Notes: generated from the letters alone by a model not told the origin. Shown: positions 1 to 5,931, counted from the stretch's first letter. The stretch is 7,802 nt of DNA from JBBSJV01 sp038256935 (GCA_038256935.1 JBBSJV010000069.1:1-7802), one strand, 5' to 3'. A program made the numbers and translations.

Positions 1-41
1 ATATCTGTATTTGTTTAGCAGTACTTTCAGTTTTGATTTAG

Positions 42-71
42 TTTTCAATGTAGCTAGGGTAAATATATAAT
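42..71 (+). promoter_or_regulatory. Putative sigma70-type promoter of the secreted-protein gene
   Basis: A perfect TATAAT hexamer lies at 66-71, with a weak -35 candidate (TTTTCA at 42-47, 18-bp spacer). Transcription would start near 78, giving a leader of about 40-50 nt before the ATG candidates at 116 and 128. The -10 is convincing by sequence; the -35 is not. Confidence 0.4.
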
Positions 72-115
72 GATGTAGAATCAATAGAGTATTGCTTGAA
101 TTAAAATTTTGTGCT

Positions 116-1195
116 ATGTATAAATACATGAACTTACCATTAAATATTGATAAAAGATTAATCGTTGGTGGGGTGGCCAGTTTGGGTGCTGTATTTACGT
201 CACTTATAACTGCATCTGACGCCTCTGCTCACCATCCTCAACCCCCTCTAAACCGCGACGCTGTAATGGCTGATTATTTTAAAACGTCACCAGATTCTCC
301 AACGCCCACAGATCAAATGAGGCTAACGACTGACAAAGTATGTGCACCCTTAGCAAGTATAAATCCTGATGGAAGTTTGAATCGAGATAATATTCCAGCT
401 AATAACAATGGGGTCGCAGGTACAAGCCCAGGTAATCAATATAATCGCTCTAACGAATACCTAGTTAGGAGTGGTATGACACCTTTTAGGCATTTATTCG
501 ATTTTAGTAATGGTCACAGCCAACCAAATCTTTTAAACCCTTGTACCAATTCAATCAGCTACACTGGATTATATTCTTTAACAACGAGTTTATCTAAAAA
601 CGAACTTTTAGAAATAAATGCTGATGGTTTAGTACATTTGCGAAGGTTCTACCCGTTAAATGATGAATTTTTTAGGGACACTAATATCTCAAATGAACTC
701 AAAGATAGAATGTTAAATGGTGATCCAGCAAATGGTGTCCTACCTGGAACTCATTACTGGTCTTCGCAAGAATTAATCTTAGTTATACACCAGACGGTTC
801 CAAATGCTCTCCCACCAGATTTAGGACAAAGTACAGTTACCACTCTTACAGGTCTGATACCTACTAGAACCGTAATAGACTATGGAGGAGGAGGTGGAGG
901 TGATAGGTTTAGTGGAAGCGTTGCACAAAGAACAGGCGGAGGTGAGGTCTGGATAACACAATCACAATCAAGAGCGATATTGAATGACTTATACCTTCTA
1001 AGTCAAAGTGATTTAGCTGGAGTGCATCCAAATAGTTATGGACCAAACCCAATCTTACCCTTTCCAACATTATTTAATGACGCCGCTACTGAAAATAAGA
1101 ATTATGAAACTATAATTCCAGACTATAAAGAAAGTGAGGAAACTGCTAATAGAATGGATTTAAATTCTATTAATTTACTGGGTGCAAACTTTTAG
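116..1195 (+). CDS. Secreted protein of unknown family with Sec signal peptide
   Basis: Not recognised as any family. The reading frame is open from a TTG at 92, but ATG codons at 116 and 128 are more likely starts. The one at 128 gives a textbook signal peptide: a basic n-region (DKR), a hydrophobic core (about 18 residues from LIVGG) and an AxA site in SDASA followed by HH, with cleavage after about residue 34 counted from ATG 128. No Shine-Dalgarno separates the two ATGs. The mature part is about 320 residues, rich in Asn, Pro, Ser, Thr and Leu, has no further membrane segment or sorting motif, and has only two cysteines (in DKVCAP and LNPCTN), which could form one disulfide. A six-glycine run encoded by GGN codons (884-901) looks like a linker between two halves. 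The protein probably acts outside the cytoplasm, either free or bound to the surface. It stands alone, followed by a 173-bp gap and an opposing gene. Confidence 0.75.
   Translation: MYKYMNLPLNIDKRLIVGGVASLGAVFTSLITASDASAHHPQPPLNRDAVMADYFKTSPDSPTPTDQMRLTTDKVCAPLASINPDGSLNRDNIPANNNGVAGTSPGNQYNRSNEYLVRSGMTPFRHLFDFSNGHSQPNLLNPCTNSISYTGLYSLTTSLSKNELLEINADGLVHLRRFYPLNDEFFRDTNISNELKDRMLNGDPANGVLPGTHYWSSQELILVIHQTVPNALPPDLGQSTVTTLTGLIPTRTVIDYGGGGGGDRFSGSVAQRTGGGEVWITQSQSRAILNDLYLLSQSDLAGVHPNSYGPNPILPFPTLFNDAATENKNYETIIPDYKESEETANRMDLNSINLLGANF
884..901 (+). repeat. GGN trinucleotide tract encoding six glycines
   Basis: Six consecutive GGN codons (GGA GGA GGA GGT GGA GGT) lie within the secreted-protein gene. 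In-frame length change here would add or remove glycines without breaking the gene. It may be a flexible linker. Confidence 0.6.
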
Positions 1196-1350
1196 TAAGA
1201 AAATAGAAGGAAGGTTAATATACTTTAATGCTTTAAATATATAAAACTAATAATTTTTGTTTTTTAGAGAAGTATGAAAAAGTGTGAAGTGTATTCATAA
1301 AAGGCGAATTAGCGGGGTTGATTGTTAATAAATGTAAGATAATTAATTAG

Positions 1351-1377
1351 AATTACTGTACAATGGAATTAGTAATT
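1351..1377. other. Short inverted repeat at the end of the minus-strand orphan gene
   Basis: AATTACT (1351-1357) and AGTAATT (1371-1377) form a 7-bp perfect inverted repeat with a 13-nt loop. It overlaps the TAA of the orphan gene (1369-1371, minus) in the 173-bp gap between two convergent genes. It is AT-only apart from one pair and has no U-run, so it is at best a weak 3' hairpin. Nothing else was seen in 1196-1368. Confidence 0.2.
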
Positions 1378-2115
1378 TAATGTCATATCCATTGTATCTG
1401 TTGTTGATCGAGATTTGTTTTGTATTATGTCAGATACAGCAATCTCAATTTCTCGTTTAACTTTTGGCATTTCAAATATTTGATATTTGCATTTACAAAT
1501 TTTATCAAAAATAATACCGTTATAACTAAATCTCATTGCAAAAAATCTATCGAATAGTTGAAATTTATAAGCTAACGTGTCTTCTTCTATACTCTCTAAC
1601 TGTAAATTAATTTTTTTGATTTCATGATGCTTGCTCACACAAATCCTTAATTGTAGTATCCTACCTATTAAATATCCTAAAAAAAATGAAAAATGCTTTT
1701 GAAAAAATAGATTGTTTCGATCTTCTTTGTCCCTAAAATAAAAAACCTTTGCAACATCCAGTTTTAAATCGATCAAAGTTTGATATTGTTTCTCAACAAG
1801 AAAAGCAAAATGTTCATAATCGTGCTCCAGCCAAATTCTTGAATAGGTTAATTGACCGAAAAACAGCCCAACATTTTGGCATTTAGCTATAAAGTTTGCC
1901 TGCTCCTGTTTTTTGACAAGCAAAAGTTCCCTGTCGACTTCAATATATTTTTTAAAATACAAGTCATAAATTAAGTTATATACAAAAAGTCGTAATAAAC
2001 GAAACGACGATAGGTGTAATAATAGTGTGTTGTAAGAGTAATGAAATTGAACTGAACATGTTTTATTTGTTTTCTTTTTTCTTAGAGAGGTTAAATTACA
2101 TTCAACACAGTCCAT
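1369..2115 (-). CDS. Orphan protein rich in Cys, Phe, Tyr and Lys, unknown function
   Basis: No family recognised. The frame stays open up to a TTG at 2196, but that start would lie 5 bp from the divergent PH-domain gene and leave no room for its promoter. The first ATG, at 2115, gives 248 residues and is preferred, although no Shine-Dalgarno precedes it. Such a long open frame in very AT-rich DNA is unlikely by chance, so a real gene is favoured. The protein begins with a CxxC pair (C3, C6), has a second cysteine cluster near the C-terminus (KICKCK), and has about eight Cys in all. It has basic patches (RKKK near the N-terminus; KVKRE near the C-terminus) and no clear signal peptide. A semi-hydrophobic stretch around HFSFFLGYLIGRILQLRI could be buried or membrane-associated. 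Its composition, poor in Gly and Ala, differs from the neighbouring genes and may mark acquired DNA. A metal-binding or nucleic-acid-binding role would be a guess. Confidence 0.5.
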   Translation of the reverse strand: MDCVECNLTSLRKKKTNKTCSVQFHYSYNTLLLHLSSFRLLRLFVYNLIYDLYFKKYIEVDRELLLVKKQEQANFIAKCQNVGLFFGQLTYSRIWLEHDYEHFAFLVEKQYQTLIDLKLDVAKVFYFRDKEDRNNLFFQKHFSFFLGYLIGRILQLRICVSKHHEIKKINLQLESIEEDTLAYKFQLFDRFFAMRFSYNGIIFDKICKCKYQIFEMPKVKREIEIAVSDIIQNKSRSTTDTMDMTLNY

Positions 2116-2187
2116 AATGCATTTTGTTATGTCAATAAAAAGGCAGTCTGTAAATACTAAACTTTTGACGACAAAGTTAATTTTGAT

Positions 2188-2192
2188 GAGGG
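2188..2192 (+). promoter_or_regulatory. Shine-Dalgarno of the PH-domain gene
   Basis: GAGGG lies nine bases before the ATG at 2202. It fixes the start, and it overlaps the 5' end of the longest opposing open frame, supporting a shorter orphan gene on the minus strand. Confidence 0.6.
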
Positions 2193-2201
2193 TCAAGTTA
2201 T

Positions 2202-2567
2202 ATGCAAATCAAATATCAGGGTAGTCAGTCTAGTAAGTTATTTGCAATTCTTATGGTCAGAAACGTTTTATTCAGTGTAGTCATTGTTGGTCTAATCTGG
2301 ATGGTTCATGATGCATTTGCTTATTTTGGTCGCAAATTAGTCCTACATGAAGACGGGGTGCTATTTAAAAAAGGCCTCATAATTACAAATAGCAAGGAAG
2401 TACCTTATGGTAATATCAATATAGTCTCGGTCAAACAAGGCGTCTTTGGAAAAATGTTTAACTTTGGAGATTTGATAGTTTCTACAGGTGGAGATAATCC
2501 TGATATTTACTTTAAAGATCTACACGATCCGATGAGGTTTAAAGAATTTATTAATAAGGAGATTTGA
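2202..2567 (+). CDS. Small membrane-anchored protein with bacterial PH (bPH2-like) domain
   Basis: A 121-residue protein with one N-terminal hydrophobic segment (about 21-42), followed by a domain at about 43-120. That domain has the pattern of the bacterial pleckstrin-homology family bPH2 (DUF304, the YdbS/YdbT type): a strand with Gly (EDGVLFKKG), then the VPYGNINIVSVKQGVFGKMF stretch, the FGDLIVSTGG turn, and a final DP-containing helix (HDPMRFKEFI). Such domains typically sit at the cytoplasmic face of the membrane, and most have no known ligand. The ATG at 2202 is well supported by GAGGG at 2188-2192, nine bases upstream, the clearest Shine-Dalgarno in the window. The gene ends in TGA, which argues against TGA recoding in this organism. 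It converges on the 69-residue gene with only three bases between stop codons. Confidence 0.75.
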   Translation: MQIKYQGSQSSKLFAILMVRNVLFSVVIVGLIWMVHDAFAYFGRKLVLHEDGVLFKKGLIITNSKEVPYGNINIVSVKQGVFGKMFNFGDLIVSTGGDNPDIYFKDLHDPMRFKEFINKEI

Positions 2568-2570
2568 TAA

Positions 2571-2780
2571 CTATAGTTGAGTTTCCAAAGCTTCTGCCAA
2601 ACCACCTGGTAGAGTATTAGCTGATAAAACATCATTTACTGCTGCTTTTCTATCACTCTGTGATTTTAAACTGAAGGCTGCCATTAAAGATGTAAAAATA
2701 GCTTGTTCAACTCCAGCAGAAGCTAAAGTTTGTTCGATACTTCCTAATTGATCTTCTGATAATGGATTTTCACCTGACAT
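2571..2780 (-). CDS. Small acidic helical protein, unknown
   Basis: A 69-residue protein starting at ATG 2780 and ending in TAG. It is acidic, rich in Ala, Ser, Leu, Glu and Gln, contains no cysteine, and has neither signal peptide nor membrane segment. It appears to be made of two or three amphipathic helices: SEDQLGSIEQTLASAG, then VEQAIFTSLMAAFSLK, then DRKAAVNDVLSA, with a break at NTLPGG. The composition is that of a real soluble protein rather than a chance frame. The gene diverges from htpX across about 100 bp and converges on the PH-domain gene. A TATATT hexamer lies seven bases before the ATG (2788-2793, minus), which would suit a very short or absent leader. No family is recognised. 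Confidence 0.6.
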   Translation of the reverse strand: MSGENPLSEDQLGSIEQTLASAGVEQAIFTSLMAAFSLKSQSDRKAAVNDVLSANTLPGGLAEALETQL

Positions 2781-2881
2781 AAATTTTAATATATATTTTT
2801 GTTAATACAAGTTTAATCTACAAATTGGTTTTGTACAAACACTATTTACAAATTTGAAACTGTTTCTTAAGTTTAATATAA

Positions 2882-3763
2882 ATGTCAGTTTATTCTCAAC
2901 AATCGCGGAACTTACGAAATACTTGGATCTTGATTTTCCTTTTTATTGGGCTTATTAGTTCCATGTTTTATATCATTGGGATAGTGCAGGGGAGCTATAT
3001 TTGGCCTATTATCGGGCTTATTTTATCATTAGGGCAAGCCCTTTTTGCATATTACGGTGGAGCAAGCCTAGCTTTAGCAGTATCTGGAGCCAAAGAAATT
3101 AAATACGAAGACTCACCGCGGCTTTTTGAACTAGTCCAGAATTTATCCAAGATTGCAGGTATTCCTATTCCCAGAGTCCATGTCTCCCCAGATAAATCCG
3201 CCAACGCCTTTGCAACAGGGCGAGATCCTGAGCATGCTCATATAGTATTCAATCAAGGCCTGCTGGATATGTTGGATAAATCAGAACTAGAAGGTGTCAT
3301 TGCTCATGAATTATCTCATATTGCAAACCGTGACATCTTGGTCATGACCGTAGTGATGGTCTTAGCATCTGTAGTGAGTTTTATTGCTGATATTGGTTTT
3401 AGAATGATGCTTTTTGGAGGAAATAGGAATAGAGACAGTAAGGTTCACCCAGCTATGATAGCCTTGTATGTGATCACAATCATATTAGCGCCAATTGTAG
3501 CTGCTTTGATTCAGTTTGCGGTCTCTAGGCAGCGAGAGTTTTTGGCTGACAGTACAGCTATAACTATGACAAGGTATCCAGAAGGGCTAATCAGTGCACT
3601 TACAAAATTGTACAATAATCCAACGCCAACTAGTCACTATTCTACAGCCACTTCCCATTTTTACATCTCGCCGCCTAAGAAAAAACTGGGAGAAACTGCC
3701 AAAACTCTATTCAGTACTCACCCAAGTATAGAAGAAAGAGTGGCTGCTTTGAGGAAGATGTAG
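2882..3763 (+). CDS. htpX: HtpX-type membrane zinc metalloprotease (M48)
   Basis: At 293 residues this is the usual length for HtpX, a membrane-bound peptidase of family M48B that degrades damaged membrane proteins with its active site facing the cytoplasm. Two N-terminal membrane segments (about 14-35 and 40-62) are followed by the catalytic core. The zinc site is HELSH at 142-146 (H142, H146 as ligands, E143 as catalytic base), with the third ligand E219 in REFLADSTA. Two further hydrophobic segments lie between (about 153-172 and 190-212), as in E. coli HtpX. The substrate-groove element around SANAFATGRDPEHA and the C-terminal HPSIEERVAAL signature are intact, so the enzyme should be active. 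The start ATG 2882 has no clear Shine-Dalgarno; AT-rich TATAAA overlaps it. It is monocistronic, with no obvious terminator hairpin after its TAG. Confidence 0.93.
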   Translation: MSVYSQQSRNLRNTWILIFLFIGLISSMFYIIGIVQGSYIWPIIGLILSLGQALFAYYGGASLALAVSGAKEIKYEDSPRLFELVQNLSKIAGIPIPRVHVSPDKSANAFATGRDPEHAHIVFNQGLLDMLDKSELEGVIAHELSHIANRDILVMTVVMVLASVVSFIADIGFRMMLFGGNRNRDSKVHPAMIALYVITIILAPIVAALIQFAVSRQREFLADSTAITMTRYPEGLISALTKLYNNPTPTSHYSTATSHFYISPPKKKLGETAKTLFSTHPSIEERVAALRKM

Positions 3764-3791
3764 TGGGGTAATAGTAGTTTAAAAAAATAAA

Positions 3792-4040
3792 TGTCACTCC
3801 AAACTTAAAAGTCCTCTCGAAGCGTAGCTGAGAAAACCTTGTGGAGGCTGATGAAGTTGTAAATTAACATGATCCTGTAGCCCAAGATTCTTACTTTTAT
3901 ATGGAGAGTAGGACATCTACGCTGGGAAAATTATATTTAGCTGACTTTGAGATTAAAACAATGTAAAATTATTGATTAAAATCACCACTTATCAATTAAC
4001 CAACCACCACGTGGGATATATCGCCTTGCTCGATATGACA
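3792..4040. repeat. Gene-free interval with degraded palindromic repeat motifs
   Basis: The 384 bp between htpX and the next minus-strand gene hold no intact gene. TGTCACTCCAAACTT begins at 3792 and the interval ends at 4040 with TGACA, so TGTCA/TGACA brackets it. Inside lies TCTCGAAGCGTAGCTGAGA (near 3815-3833), which folds as TCTC/GAGA with an inner AGC/GCT. At 4018-4036 lies ATATCG-7 nt-CGATAT. Read on the minus strand, the end (TGTCATATCGAGCAAGGCG) resembles the widespread bacterial interspersed motif TGTCATTTCGAGCGAAGCG, recalled from memory. An 8-bp palindrome CCACGTGG sits at 4007-4014. I interpret this as remains of small palindromic elements, with low certainty. Confidence 0.3.
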
Positions 4041-4103
4041 GTATTTTATAATCCATTCCAAGATGTTTGAAAACTCAATCTCTTTAGGTGTTAATTTGCC
4101 CTT
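3996..4103 (-). pseudogene. Possible 3' remnant of a third copy of the downstream-anchored protein family
   Basis: Downstream of the 140-residue gene and out of frame with it, 35 codons read GKLTPKEIEFSNILEWI and onwards to a TAA, preceded by an in-frame TAA. This resembles the tail of the 140-residue protein (KINLSELGFGMDILEK) and, by pattern, that of the 126-residue protein (GNINSKQFDQLMEML). It has no start codon of its own. Its last part overlaps the palindromic motif ending at 4040, so the remnant may have been cut by a repeat insertion. Similarity is short and could be chance. Confidence 0.2.
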
Positions 4104-4115
4104 TTACAAGACAAT

Positions 4116-4133
4116 GGAACCAATAAAGGTTCC
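4116..4133 (-). terminator. Hairpin after the two-gene minus-strand operon
   Basis: Read on the minus strand, GGAACC-TTTATT-GGTTCC is a perfect 6-bp stem with a 6-nt loop, 14 bases after the TAA of the 140-residue gene. It is followed by ATTGTCTTGT, only moderately T-rich, so termination is possible but weak. Confidence 0.3.
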
Positions 4134-4147
4134 GCTACAAAAATCCT

Positions 4148-4570
4148 TTATATCTGACCATCAACAGGAGCTTTCGAGTCCAAGTTTGTTTCAAAATATA
4201 AATTATAATTTTTTTCCAAGATATCCATTCCAAAACCTAGTTCAGAAAGATTGATCTTTTGGTCTATATAGAGCTGAGTAATGCGAACTTCTCCTTCTGA
4301 ATATTGTTCTTTTGTAATACCAATAGACGAGGTCAATAATTCTTTTAGTTCAGGATCGAGATAAACAAATTTGTCTATTAACAAAACTTCTTCTTGCTTA
4401 GTCAAAATTTCTTGAGTTGAAACTGGAGAAAGAGTGATTTCTGAGGCTCTAGCAGTATTTGCAGAATTTTTAGGAAGATCTACTAAAAAGATTACCCCAA
4501 CTAACCCTAATAAAAATAATCCAGTTGCTAAAGTTAAGTTTTTGATTCTTCTGCTGTGACGCCTAGACAT
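4148..4570 (-). CDS. Single-pass membrane-anchored protein, unknown (second gene of pair)
   Basis: A 140-residue protein from ATG 4570. It has a short, very basic N-terminus (MSRRHSRRIK), one membrane segment at about 12-30, and a soluble remainder of about 110 residues expected outside the membrane by the positive-inside rule. No cleavage site or lipobox is evident. The exterior part has an acidic, helical region (about 53-100) and ends with ITQLYIDQKINLSELGF (from 97), a pattern shared with the C-terminus of its upstream neighbour. The ATG follows the neighbour's TAA by two bases, so the two are very probably co-transcribed and translationally coupled. No family is recognised; one thought is a small envelope-complex subunit. 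A hairpin follows at 4116-4133. Confidence 0.65.
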   Translation of the reverse strand: MSRRHSRRIKNLTLATGLFLLGLVGVIFLVDLPKNSANTARASEITLSPVSTQEILTKQEEVLLIDKFVYLDPELKELLTSSIGITKEQYSEGEVRITQLYIDQKINLSELGFGMDILEKNYNLYFETNLDSKAPVDGQI

Positions 4571-4572
4571 AA

Positions 4573-4953
4573 TTATTGTGTACTTAATTCATTTAACATT
4601 TCCATCAGTTGATCAAACTGCTTGGAGTTGATATTACCATCTTCAAATTGAGTTGCAAGTTCTTTTTCTACTACACTTCTTGGTGAATTAAGCATCAAAG
4701 TTCTATAATTTTCCAAAACTTGGGGCTCTAGAGCTTCGACACCAGCTAATGAATTTAACTGATTACCCGTTGCTTGAGCATTTAATGAGGAGTATTGGCC
4801 AGAATTTGCAGGTTGGATATCATTAGGTCTAACAGATTGAGCGGCAAGTAAAAACCCTGCAAAAATGATTACAAAAGTAAGTGCACTTGCTGTAGTTCTA
4901 GCATCAGAGTTTTTCTTTGAAACTCGCCCTTTTTTTATTTTTGTGTTAGACAT
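4573..4953 (-). CDS. Single-pass membrane-anchored protein, unknown (first gene of pair)
   Basis: A 126-residue protein from ATG 4953. It has a basic cytoplasmic tail (KIKKGRVSKK), one membrane segment at about 21-39, then a Ser/Asn/Gln/Ala-rich linker (about 41-70) and a helical C-terminal part (71-126). That part contains LEPQVLENY near 75-83 and TQFEDGNINSKQFDQLMEML at 101-120. The last stretch has the look of a short helix-turn-helix such as SHOCT (a Gly-containing turn followed by an amphipathic helix), but the match is loose. Same architecture, length and operon as the next gene, and LDPELKELL plus TQLYIDQKIN there line up with the motifs above, so the two may be old paralogs. Transcription probably starts from the TATAAT at 4971-4976 (minus). 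Function unknown. Confidence 0.65.
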   Translation of the reverse strand: MSNTKIKKGRVSKKNSDARTTASALTFVIIFAGFLLAAQSVRPNDIQPANSGQYSSLNAQATGNQLNSLAGVEALEPQVLENYRTLMLNSPRSVVEKELATQFEDGNINSKQFDQLMEMLNELSTQ

Positions 4954-4970
4954 CTTATGTATTTATATTA

Positions 4971-5000
4971 ATTATACAGTATATTTCATTATTATGCAAA
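4971..5000 (-). promoter_or_regulatory. Promoter of the anchored-protein operon, in the divergent intergenic region
   Basis: On the minus strand a perfect TATAAT lies at 4976-4971, 17 bases before ATG 4953, with a weak -35 (TTTGCA, 5000-4995, 18-bp spacer) that overlaps the methyltransferase start codon. On the plus strand TATATT at 4980-4985 lies eight bases before ATG 4994. With only 40 bp between start codons, the two divergent promoters must overlap and could interfere with one another. Confidence 0.4.
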
Positions 5001-5752
5001 CCAAAACAATAAATTGCTTTTCACGGATAGATAAGCTTAATCAGGACTTTTATGAAAAGGTCTTTTCTGATTTTTCAAATAGCAGGCAGTATTACTGGCA
5101 AGGCTGGCTCGATTTACCGGAGTTTTTACCTAAATCTGATTCCAAACCAATGCGAGTTTTGGATCTTGGATGTGGAAATGGAAGGTTTGCAGAATTTTTA
5201 TTATCTTTAGGGCTTGAAATTGAATACGTCGGCGTTGATTTTAGCCAAAGCCTAATAAATACCGCCAAACAGGAGCTAAAAGTCAATGATAAAATCAGTT
5301 TAATTACCGGTAATATTTTTGACTTCCTTTATTCTAATGCTTTAAATTTTGATTTGATTGTATCTTTTGGAGTCCTGCACCATATTTATAGCCAAGAAAA
5401 AAGAAGTCAATTTTTTAATCAAATTTCAAAAGCTTTAAGCACTCATGGGTTAGTGATTGCTACCACTTGGCAGTTTTTGGATTCTCCAGAGCTTGCTAAA
5501 AAGGTTTTAAAACCATCAGAAATAGCAATTATACCAGAGCTTGAAGAGATTGAGATTTTAAATTGTTTACAAGATAATGATTACATTTTGGACTGGAATA
5601 GAGGTTTTAGAGCTTTTAGATATGGACATTTCTATACAAGAGGTGAGATTGAAGGTTTGAGCTCAAATTCTGGTTTAAAAATAACTTCTACTTTTCTAAA
5701 TGATGGAAAAAACAACAATGGTAATTGCTATTACTTGCTCACTAAATGTTAA
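4994..5752 (+). CDS. Class I SAM-dependent methyltransferase, Trm9/ALKBH8-like
   Basis: A 252-residue protein from ATG 4994. The frame is open back to 4865, but that extension runs over the divergent gene and is hydrophobic nonsense. The Rossmann methyltransferase motifs are intact: motif I VLDLGCGNGR (55-64), the acidic end of beta2 YVGVDFS (D82), motif II-like TGNIFDF (105-111), and motif IV DLIVSFGVLHHI (120-131). Several features outside the core follow the tRNA wobble-uridine methyltransferase family Trm9/ALKBH8: an N-terminal FYEKVFSDFSNSRQYYW helix, the HH after motif IV followed by an arginine, the ATTWQF strand, and a late RYGHFYTRGEIEGL segment. Eukaryotic Trm9 completes mcm5U with Trm112. 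No Trm112 gene is in the window, so the bacterial substrate is unknown. It may modify tRNA, but another small-molecule target cannot be excluded. Expressed divergently from the anchored-protein operon. Confidence 0.82.
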   Translation: MQTKTINCFSRIDKLNQDFYEKVFSDFSNSRQYYWQGWLDLPEFLPKSDSKPMRVLDLGCGNGRFAEFLLSLGLEIEYVGVDFSQSLINTAKQELKVNDKISLITGNIFDFLYSNALNFDLIVSFGVLHHIYSQEKRSQFFNQISKALSTHGLVIATTWQFLDSPELAKKVLKPSEIAIIPELEEIEILNCLQDNDYILDWNRGFRAFRYGHFYTRGEIEGLSSNSGLKITSTFLNDGKNNNGNCYYLLTKC

Positions 5753-5767
5753 TGCCAGTTTATTCGC

Positions 5768-5871
5768 TGACAATTTTTATCTGTCATGGCGAACTTGTTT
5801 CAGTATCTTTTCCTTATTGTAAGCGCCATTAGACCCTGAAATAAATTCAGGGTGACACGTAGATTTTGTCA
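5768..5871. repeat. MITE-like inverted-repeat element
   Basis: The 199-bp gap between two genes is mostly one imperfect palindrome. The left arm (5768-5803) begins TGACAA and contains TGTCA(5782)...GAACTTGTTTCAG. The right arm (5836-5871) contains CTGAAATAAATTCAGGGTGACA and ends TTGTCA. By hand alignment, 25 of 36 positions pair, and the inner 22-nt arms match at 16 of 22. The right side holds its own hairpin, ACCCTGAA-ATAAA-TTCAGGGT (5833-5853). The inner sequences resemble the common interspersed palindrome TCCTGAACTTGTTTCAGGA seen between genes of many bacteria (from memory). There is no coding capacity and no clear target duplication, so this is a non-autonomous or decayed element. As RNA it could fold and help end the methyltransferase transcript, though no U-run follows. 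Confidence 0.55.
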
Positions 5872-5902
5872 TTTAATATTTTGACATATACACTAAAGAC
5901 GA

Positions 5903-5931
5903 TTGACAAAGTATCTACAAGGTGATATAAA
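5903..5931 (+). promoter_or_regulatory. Strong sigma70-type promoter of the BAX-inhibitor gene
   Basis: TTGACA (5903-5908), a 17-bp spacer and TATAAA (5926-5931) make the best promoter in the window. Transcription would start near 5938, leaving a leader of about 13 nt without a Shine-Dalgarno before ATG 5952. A second TTGACA lies at 5881-5886, exactly 22 bp (two helical turns) upstream, and could be an alternative -35 or a factor site. Confidence 0.7.

Noticed and set aside
2107..2135. TTGACA on the minus strand (2135-2130) as a promoter for the orphan gene
   Set aside because: The -10 position would fall after the ATG and reads GACTGT, with no match to a -10.
2116..2196. TTG-started extension of the orphan minus-strand gene
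   Set aside because: It would begin 5 bp from the divergent PH-domain start and cover its promoter; the ATG at 2115 is more reasonable.
3764..4062. Structured RNA gene or CRISPR array in the htpX-downstream gap
   Set aside because: There are no regularly spaced repeats and no tRNA, tmRNA or RNase P signature; only short palindromes that look like repeat debris.
4063..4254. Plus-strand open frame of 63 codons
   Set aside because: It overlaps the end of the 140-residue minus-strand gene and the hairpin, has no recognisable protein features, and its first half is the antisense of the possible remnant.
4865..4993. N-terminal extension of the methyltransferase
   Set aside because: It runs through the divergent operon's promoter and first codons, and its residues match nothing in the family; ATG 4994 fits the family start.
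5092..5286. Minus-strand open frame of 64 codons inside the methyltransferase
   Set aside because: It lies wholly antisense to the SAM-binding core, whose motifs are intact on the plus strand.
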